Positions 59,120 through 64,000 of a DNA stretch of 64,000 nucleotides are shown in pieces (position 1 is the first letter of the stretch; each line of letters begins with the position of its first letter). The notes under the pieces were generated by a model, which saw nothing but the letters and a program-made list of their open reading frames with translations, was not told the DNA's origin and did not search any database. This DNA comes from Methylobacterium sp. CB376 (GTDB lineage Bacteria; Pseudomonadota; Alphaproteobacteria; Rhizobiales; Beijerinckiaceae), in NCBI RefSeq assembly GCF_029714205.1, contig NZ_CP121648.1:5281001-5345000 (forward strand), in the 5' to 3' direction. The translations under genes were made by a program, and so were the position numbers.

Positions 59120-61081
59120 TCACTCCAGATCCTCCCCGAAGGTCGTGACCGAGAAGGCCGGATGATAGTACGGGTCGTCGCGGATGACCGCCCGCCAGCG
59201 CGCCGTGAAGCGGGCCGCCTCCGCCTCGAACCGCGCCCGCGCCGGCCCGACCGAGGGGCCGCGGCTCACCGATTCGTGGTGGTCGAGCACCGCGTGCGGG
59301 CACCAGAGGTTGCGCAACCCCGCCTCCCGCAGGCGCAGGCAGAAGTCGATGTCGTTGAAATCGACCGCGAAGGCGGCCTCGTCGAATCCGCCGACCCGCT
59401 CGAAACCGGCGCGCGTCACCGCGAGGCAGGCCGCGGTGACGCCCGCCACCTCGTGGGTCACGCGGAGCCGCCCGAGATGGCCGGGCGTGTCGGCGGGCCG
59501 GTTGCGCAGCGTGTGGCCGGCCCGCCCGCCGAGGCCGACGACCACGCCGGCATGCTGCAGGCGCCCGTTGCCGTAGAGGAGCTTGGCCCCGACGGCGCCG
59601 ATCCCGGGCCGCACGGCGAGGCGGACCATCTCGGCGAGCCAGCGCGGGTCGCGCACCGCCACGTCGTTGTTGAGGAGCACCACGACGCTGCCGCGCGCGG
59701 CCGCCACCCCGGCATTGACCAGGCTGGAGAAGTTGAAGGGGCCGGGCCGGTCGATCCGGCGCACCCGGGGATCGCCCGACAGGTCCGCGTAGAAGGCGTG
59801 GACGGCGGGATCGACCGAGCCGTTATCGACGAGGACGAGGTCGAGGGCCGGGTAATCGGTCTCCTCCAGCACGCCGCGCACGGCGGTGCGGATCAGGTCC
59901 GGCCGGTCCCGGGTCGGGATCACCACCGAGGCGAGGGGCGGCGGATCGGGGAGCGGCCAGAGCAGATCGGGGGCGCCGCCCTCCTCGCGCACCCGGGCGG
60001 GGGAGCCGGCGCGCCGCAACGCCTCGCGCAGCAATCCGGGCTCCGCCGCCTCGGGGCCGGCCGGCCGGCGGCACAGGATGCGGGGGACGTGGCGCACCCG
60101 CTCGGGCGCGACGGCCAGGAAGGCGGCGGGGGCCAGCGCGCGCGTCCCCTGCGCCTCCTCCCAGCCGCAGCGCGCGAGGAGGTCGCGGGCGAGCAGCATC
60201 GGCCGGCCCGGATAGCCGGTCGCGAGGGCGAGGTCGGGGCTCCAGGCCGGCTTCAGGCGCGGCGCGAGGCCGGAGGGCGTCTCGACCTCCTCGTCCGCGT
60301 AGGCGAGGTCGGCGCCGTCGAGGGCGCGGGCGAGCTGGGCGAGGGCGTCCGGGGCGAGCACGTCGCCCGGGTGCAGGAGGCCCACGGCCTCGACCTCCTC
60401 CGGGAAGGCCGCGCCCTCGCCGATCCGGGGATCGCGCGGCAGCCCGGCCGGCGGCGCGCCGCGCCAGGACAGGGCGAGGCGCCAGTCGCGGTGGCTCTGG
60501 GCGAGGAGCGAGGACAGGCTCGCGCGCAGCGCGGCCTCCTCGCCGGGCGCGGCCGCGAGCAGGAGGCCGATCCGCCGCGGCACCGGGACGAGGCGGTCGA
60601 GGGCGGGCTCGAAGGGCCGGGCGCGCTCGGCCCGCCAGGCCGGGTAGGCGGAGAGCGGCGTCACCGCCGCGGCGATGCGCAGGGTGTTGCGGAAGCGCCG
60701 CCCGTCGCGCTGGGCGGCGCGGAGCAGCGCGACCGCGAGGGTCGCGGGCCGCCGCCGCGCCGCGCGGGCGAGCACGGCCGGGAGCCCGAGGAGCCGCGCC
60801 GCCTCGACCCGGAACCCCGCGGGCGGGGCGGCGAGCAGGATCGCCGTCGTGCCCGGCGGCACCGGCCCGAGCCACGCGGCGCGGCCGAGCACCGGCCCGG
60901 GCAGCAGCGCCTCCGACGGGTCGGGGCCGAGGAAGCGCAGCATCGGCCGCGGCGCCGGGGCGAAGCGGTCGGCCGCGTAGGTGAGCGAGAGCCAGCGCCC
61001 GCCGGGCGCGCCCGGCAGGACCAGGCGGCGCGCGAAATCGGGGTCGTCGTGGGGTTCGAGGCGAACAGGGGGCGGGGACAC
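59120..61081 (-). CDS. GT2 family glycosyltransferase with two GT-A-like domains
   Basis: The 653-residue protein has an N-terminal beta-rich segment, a degenerate GT-A domain (about 170-340: RRIGLLLAAAPGEEAALRASLSSLLAQSHRDWRLAL; DLAYADEEVETPSGLAPRLKPAWSPDLALATGYPGRP) and a complete GT-A domain (about 375-620: LASVVIPTRDRPDLIRTAVRGVLEETDYPALDLVLVDNGS; VVVLLNNDVAVRDPRWLAEM; GGFDEAAFAVDFNDIDFCLRL). It ends DPYYHPAFSVTTFGED. The start is GTG at 61081, 12 bases after the upstream gene. It acts presumably on surface glycans. Confidence 0.92.
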   Translation of the reverse strand: MSPPPVRLEPHDDPDFARRLVLPGAPGGRWLSLTYAADRFAPAPRPMLRFLGPDPSEALLPGPVLGRAAWLGPVPPGTTAILLAAPPAGFRVEAARLLGLPAVLARAARRRPATLAVALLRAAQRDGRRFRNTLRIAAAVTPLSAYPAWRAERARPFEPALDRLVPVPRRIGLLLAAAPGEEAALRASLSSLLAQSHRDWRLALSWRGAPPAGLPRDPRIGEGAAFPEEVEAVGLLHPGDVLAPDALAQLARALDGADLAYADEEVETPSGLAPRLKPAWSPDLALATGYPGRPMLLARDLLARCGWEEAQGTRALAPAAFLAVAPERVRHVPRILCRRPAGPEAAEPGLLREALRRAGSPARVREEGGAPDLLWPLPDPPPLASVVIPTRDRPDLIRTAVRGVLEETDYPALDLVLVDNGSVDPAVHAFYADLSGDPRVRRIDRPGPFNFSSLVNAGVAAARGSVVVLLNNDVAVRDPRWLAEMVRLAVRPGIGAVGAKLLYGNGRLQHAGVVVGLGGRAGHTLRNRPADTPGHLGRLRVTHEVAGVTAACLAVTRAGFERVGGFDEAAFAVDFNDIDFCLRLREAGLRNLWCPHAVLDHHESVSRGPSVGPARARFEAEAARFTARWRAVIRDDPYYHPAFSVTTFGEDLE

Positions 61082-61093
61082 GTGGCCGGCGGC

Positions 61094-61687
61094 TCAGCCC
61101 GCCGGTGCGGAGCCGGCCCCGCGGCCGCGCTTGGCGGGCTTGCCCGCGCCGCCGAGCCCGACCTCGATCTCGAACTCGTTCGCCGCGCGGGCCGGCACCG
61201 TGATGCCGTCCTCCACGACGGCGAAGCTCGCGCTGGCGGCGCCTGCCGGGATCGTCACGCTCGCCCGCCGGGTGCGGCGGGCGAAGACGGTGCCGCCCTG
61301 CTTGACCGTGACGGTCACGGGCGCCTCGAACCGCCCCGGCGCGCCGGCCGGGCCGAGGAGCACCCGTCCCTGGACGCCGACCTTGACCAGGACGGAGCCG
61401 CCCGGCCCGGGGCCGCATTCGCGGCTCACCTGCGCCAGGGAGATCTGGTGGCGGATGCCGGTCCCCGTGCCCGACTGGATCGAGGAGCCGCCCTCGGTGA
61501 TGTCGATGATCGGGCAATAGACGTCGTCGGGGTTCGCCGGCGCCTCGGGCGGCTTGGTGGTGCCGCCGTAGCGGAAGATGTTGAGGAGCGGGTTGCTCCC
61601 GTCATCCTCCTGGGCCGCGGCCGGCCCGGCCAGGGCGACGGCGCAGAGCAGGACCGCGCAGCCTCTCAGGGATGTGCCTGCTGTCAC
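61094..61687 (-). CDS. Secreted protein of unknown function
   Basis: The 197-residue product has a signal peptide (about 1-26, LRGCAVLLCAVALAGPAAAQ) and a mature domain with VYCPIIDITEGGSSIQSGTGTGIRHQISLAQVSRECGPGPGGSVLVKVGVQGRVLLGPAGAPG, a beta-rich pattern with two Cys, and a basic Gly/Ala tail. I do not recognise a family with a known role. It lies between the IalB-like gene (15 bases) and the first glycosyltransferase gene (12 bases), suggesting an envelope role. Confidence 0.82.
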   Translation of the reverse strand: MTAGTSLRGCAVLLCAVALAGPAAAQEDDGSNPLLNIFRYGGTTKPPEAPANPDDVYCPIIDITEGGSSIQSGTGTGIRHQISLAQVSRECGPGPGGSVLVKVGVQGRVLLGPAGAPGRFEAPVTVTVKQGGTVFARRTRRASVTIPAGAASASFAVVEDGITVPARAANEFEIEVGLGGAGKPAKRGRGAGSAPAG

Positions 61688-61702
61688 GATGGCGGCTCCC
61701 GG

Positions 61703-62203
61703 CTATTGCAGCTTGTCGAACCCGGCCGCGAAGCCCTTGAGCGAGAGCGGGATGCCCACGCCCTCCTCGGGCGTCTGGAAGACGATGAAGGTGGCCTGCT
61801 GGCCGGTCTTGAGCTGCCGGATCAGGTTCTCGTCCATCACCACCTCGGCGACGCAGCCGGTGGTCAGGCAACGCACGAACAGGGTGCGGCCGATATCGGC
61901 CTGATCGATCTTCAGGCCGAGGCCGGAGGGAAGCAGGATGCCGAGGGGCGCCACCACGCGCAGCAGGGTGCCGCGGTTGTCGGCCGTCCTCAGCACGATG
62001 ACCGCGAGGGTGAGGTTCGGCCGGTCCTCGGCGGCGACGTACTGGACGAGGGCGCATTGCTCGGCCTTGGCGCCGGCGGGCGTCTCGCAGCGCAGCTGCC
62101 AATCCTCGAAGGTCTGCTTGACCGCACCCTGGGCGGCGGCCCGGCCGGCCGGGAGGCCCGCCGCGAGCAGGAGGGCCGCCAGGAGTACGGCCCGTCGCAC
62201 CAT
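61703..62203 (-). CDS. Invasion-associated locus B (IalB) family protein
   Basis: The 166-residue product has a signal peptide (about 1-25) and the IalB domain: KQTFEDWQLRCETPAGAKAEQCALVQYVAAEDRPNLTLAVIVLRT, LPSGLGLKIDQADIGRTLFVRCLTTGCVAEVVMDENLIRQLKTGQQATFIVF and GIPLSLKGFAAGFDKL. Four Cys are positioned for disulfides. IalB proteins are periplasmic or outer-membrane proteins first linked to Bartonella erythrocyte invasion and common in free-living alphaproteobacteria. It is the first gene of the operon. The start at 62203 is fixed by the signal peptide. Confidence 0.9.
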   Translation of the reverse strand: MVRRAVLLAALLLAAGLPAGRAAAQGAVKQTFEDWQLRCETPAGAKAEQCALVQYVAAEDRPNLTLAVIVLRTADNRGTLLRVVAPLGILLPSGLGLKIDQADIGRTLFVRCLTTGCVAEVVMDENLIRQLKTGQQATFIVFQTPEEGVGIPLSLKGFAAGFDKLQ

Positions 62204-62416
62204 GTCTCGCACCCTCGCCGGCTCCTTCCAGCGCCCCCGTCGAGCGCCACGACCCGCGGCTTCCGACCACGGGGAGTCGTGGCTGTCAAGCGACGCCGCG
62301 TCACGGCCCCGAAGACACAGGCGGGCCGCGACCCGTCCCGGTCGCCGCGGAACGGCTTCCTCCCGGGCCGGCTCGGCCCTAGATTTGCCGGGATCCGTCC
62401 GACCGAAGGACCGCCG

Positions 62417-62788
62417 ATGCGCCCGCCCCTGAGTGCCGTCTCCCTCGCCCTGCTGCTCCTCGCCCCGCTCGCGGCGCGGGCCGAGCCCCTGCCGATGGAG
62501 GAGACCACCTACGTCGAGCGCTCGGTCAACCGCTACGGCCCGCTGACGATCGAGCACCCGCCGGTGCAGCGCAACCCGCGCGGGCGGCGCGCCTCCCGCT
62601 CGGCCGCGATCGCCGGCTTCTGCCGCGAGGGCGGCGTGATCCGCCGCCACGACGAGGCCGGCGTGGTGATCATCCGGCAGCGCGAGGTCTGCGACGCGAT
62701 CGCGCCGCGCACCCTCGCCCCGGGCCAGGTCGATCCGCGCCCGACCTGGCCGGCGGTCACGCGGGTGGTGGTGCGCAGCAGGGGCTGA
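62417..62788 (+). CDS. Small secreted basic protein, function unknown
   Basis: The 123-residue product has a signal peptide (MRPPLSAVSLALLLLAPLAARAE, residues 1-23) and a short basic mature part (YVERSVNRYGPLTIEHPPVQRNPRGRRASRSAAIAGFCREGGVIRRHDEAGVVIIRQREVCDAI) with two Cys likely paired. GAAGGA lies before the ATG. It diverges from the IalB gene and is convergent with the metallopeptidase gene. No family is recognised. Confidence 0.7.
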   Translation: MRPPLSAVSLALLLLAPLAARAEPLPMEETTYVERSVNRYGPLTIEHPPVQRNPRGRRASRSAAIAGFCREGGVIRRHDEAGVVIIRQREVCDAIAPRTLAPGQVDPRPTWPAVTRVVVRSRG

Positions 62789-62789
62789 G

Positions 62790-62806
62790 CCCGGCGCGGC
62801 GCCGGG
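62790..62806. terminator. Small hairpin between convergent genes
   Basis: CCCGGCG and CGCCGGG are separated by CGG, a 7-bp stem two bases after the secreted-protein stop, followed by GGCGGTTTCG. Plausible but short. Confidence 0.4.
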
Positions 62807-62832
62807 GGCGGTTTCGCCGAGGCGCCTCCCCC

Positions 62833-63576
62833 TCACCCGTAGCGGTGCAGCTCGGTCCCGTGCCGCTTGAGCCAGCGCTCGGCCTCCTCGACGCGGGGGT
62901 AGAGGCGGTCGAGCAGGGACCAGAAGCGGTCCGAGTGGTTCATCTCCGCGAGATGGGCCACCTCGTGGGCGGCGAGGTAGTCGAGCACGAAGGGCGGCGC
63001 CAGGATCAGCCGCCAGGAGAAGTTGAGGTGCCCGCTCGCCGAGCAGGAGCCCCAGCGGCTGCGCGTGTCGCGGACGGTGAGGCGCCTCGGGCCGCGGCCG
63101 AGGGCCCGGGCATGCCGGGCCACGGCCTCGCGCAGGTCGCCGCGCGCCTCGGCTTCCAGGTAGTCGCGCACCCGGCGCCCCACATGCGGCACCTGGCAGG
63201 CCACCGCGATCACCGGCGCCTCCTCGGCGTCCCGGGTGGCGACCGTCGCGCCCCCGGCCAGCGACCAGTGCAGGATCCGGTGCGGCACGCCCCGCAGCGG
63301 AACCAGGGCCCCCGGCTCCAGGGCGACCCGGGCCGGCACCCTGGCGACGCGGGCCGCGACCCAGTCCGCGTGCGCGTCGGCGAAGCGCTGGGCCACCGAC
63401 ACCGCCGTGCGCTCGGGCAGCGTCAGCACGACCTCCCCGGTCGCGCTCGACACCCTGAGCGTGATCCGCCGGGCGCTGGCGCGCCGCCGCATCGCCACCC
63501 GGAAGGTGGTTCCGTCGTGCGCGACCGTCAGGTGAGTGGGATCGGGCGCCGACCGGCGCAGCAACGCGACTCGCAT
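62833..63576 (-). CDS. YgjP-like (DUF45) zinc metallopeptidase
   Basis: The 247-residue product has the YgjP pattern: RASARRITLRVSSATGEVVLTLPER at the N-terminus, RLTVRDTRSRWGSCSASGHLNFSWRLILAPPFVLDYLAAHEVAHLAEMNHSDRFWSLLDRL with HExxH and the third ligand in NHSDRFW. It is a soluble metal-dependent peptidase of unknown substrate; relatives cluster with type I restriction genes, but none is here. The length is normal. Confidence 0.9.
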   Translation of the reverse strand: MRVALLRRSAPDPTHLTVAHDGTTFRVAMRRRASARRITLRVSSATGEVVLTLPERTAVSVAQRFADAHADWVAARVARVPARVALEPGALVPLRGVPHRILHWSLAGGATVATRDAEEAPVIAVACQVPHVGRRVRDYLEAEARGDLREAVARHARALGRGPRRLTVRDTRSRWGSCSASGHLNFSWRLILAPPFVLDYLAAHEVAHLAEMNHSDRFWSLLDRLYPRVEEAERWLKRHGTELHRYG

Positions 63577-63639
63577 GGCGCCACTCTAGGCGGTCGGCGG
63601 GCCTGCTGCCAGCGTGCCGGTCGCGCTCCCTTCGCCGCC

Positions 63640-63999
63640 TCAGCTCGCCTGAAGCAGCCGCGGCGGCGCCATCGTGGTGCCCTGCATCTCGTGCATGAAG
63701 GCGGAGATCCGCGGCAGGATCTGCGCCCGGAAGCGCGAGCCGTTGAACACCCCGTAATGCCCCACCCCCTGCTGCAGGTGGTAGAGCTTGCGCGGGTCCG
63801 GCAGGTTCGGGGTGAGGTCCAGGGCCGCCTTGGTCTGGCCGACGCCGGAAATGTCGTCCTTCTCGCCCTCGACCGCCATGATGGCGCAGCGGCGGATCGC
63901 CGTCGGGTCGACCGGCGCACCGTGATGGCGCATCTCGCCCTTCGGCAGGGCGTGCTGGACGAACACCGTCTCGACCGTCTGCAGGTAGAAATCCGCCGT
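63640..63999 (-). CDS. phaZ: Polyhydroxyalkanoate depolymerase, 3' part
   Basis: The gene enters from beyond the window end; 119 C-terminal residues are visible, starting TADFYLQTVETVFVQHALPKGEMRHHG. Then VDPTAIRRCAIMAVEGEKDDISGVGQTKAALDL contains the Asp of the alpha/beta-hydrolase triad and LQQGVGHYGVFNGSRFRAQILPRISAFMHEM the His. This matches intracellular PHA/PHB depolymerase PhaZ, which mobilises stored polyester. An internal ATG must not be mistaken for the start. Confidence 0.9.
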   Translation of the reverse strand, partial: TADFYLQTVETVFVQHALPKGEMRHHGAPVDPTAIRRCAIMAVEGEKDDISGVGQTKAALDLTPNLPDPRKLYHLQQGVGHYGVFNGSRFRAQILPRISAFMHEMQGTTMAPPRLLQAS

Positions 64000-64000
64000 G

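Noticed and set aside
58898..62788. A 1296-codon plus-strand open frame opposite the glycosyltransferase and IalB genes
   Set aside because: It is antisense to well-supported genes; only the last 123 codons (62417-62788), with a signal peptide, are kept as a gene.
62833..63576. YgjP-type peptidase as a marker for a restriction-modification or defence island
   Set aside because: No restriction, methylase or other defence gene lies near it in this window.

Overview
The window is a stretch of chromosome from a very GC-rich alphaproteobacterium of the order Hyphomicrobiales, most likely Methylobacterium or a close relative. The evidence is the ribosomal protein S2 with a long helix-hairpin-helix tail, chpT, the acpXL-lpxXL cluster for very-long-chain lipid A, the alphaproteobacterial low-complexity protein TIGR02302 beside lysA, the DUF1134/EipA protein, and an intergenic palindromic repeat family of a kind I associate with Methylobacterium. 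The genus is a judgement from memory of such sequences, not from a search. I see no rRNA, tRNA, CRISPR, prophage or insertion sequence.

Layout. 1-7.2 kb: tail of an MFS transporter, a glutathione S-transferase, rpsB-tsf with a strong hairpin between them, then a cupin regulator divergent from an MHS transporter, a MOSC protein and a phthalate-dioxygenase-reductase-like flavoprotein. 7.2-15.5 kb: a minus-strand chemotaxis operon (cheA-cheW-cheY-cheB-cheR, with a CheA-REC hybrid), chpT, and a decayed chemoreceptor fragment. 15.5-19 kb: cysQ-like phosphatase and several exported or membrane-anchored proteins. 19-28.4 kb: a Cache hybrid histidine kinase, lptM-lysA, a frameshifted TIGR02302 gene, a small membrane protein and a second sensor kinase. 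28.4-36.5 kb: a PerM-like permease and the lipid A very-long-chain fatty acid operon (acpXL, fabZXL, two ketosynthase genes, an SDR, an SH3 protein, an alcohol dehydrogenase, lpxXL). 36.5-42.6 kb: DUF1223 protein, a MarR/FUSC/DUF1656/HlyD aromatic-acid efflux operon and an ACS-type MFS carrier.

43-64 kb: divergent cobD/cobC of cobalamin synthesis, an orphan capsule-export (KpsE-like) protein, glgX, a LOV-domain hybrid histidine kinase, a divergent pair of DJ-1-fold genes (enzyme-like and GlxA regulator), gluQ head-to-head with a 3-methyladenine DNA glycosylase, an esterase, an aldolase, purC, an envelope operon (IalB-like, secreted protein, two GT2 glycosyltransferases), a YgjP-type metallopeptidase and the 3' part of a PHA depolymerase.

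Most of this is core housekeeping and envelope biology. Points that stand out: one of the two adjacent ketosynthases in the lipid A cluster has Glu at the active-site Cys position and lacks the first active-site His, so it looks like a chain-length-factor-type partner; a dispersed palindromic element sits exactly on the stop codon of three ORFs; several genes have short perfect or near-perfect tandem duplications at their stop codons; the cupin regulator has lost its HTH recognition helix; CheA carries a 41-residue internal duplication; and there is a chemoreceptor remnant with an expanded 12-bp array. I found no wholly new multi-gene system; the ketosynthase pair and the stop-codon-anchored repeats are the best candidates for follow-up.
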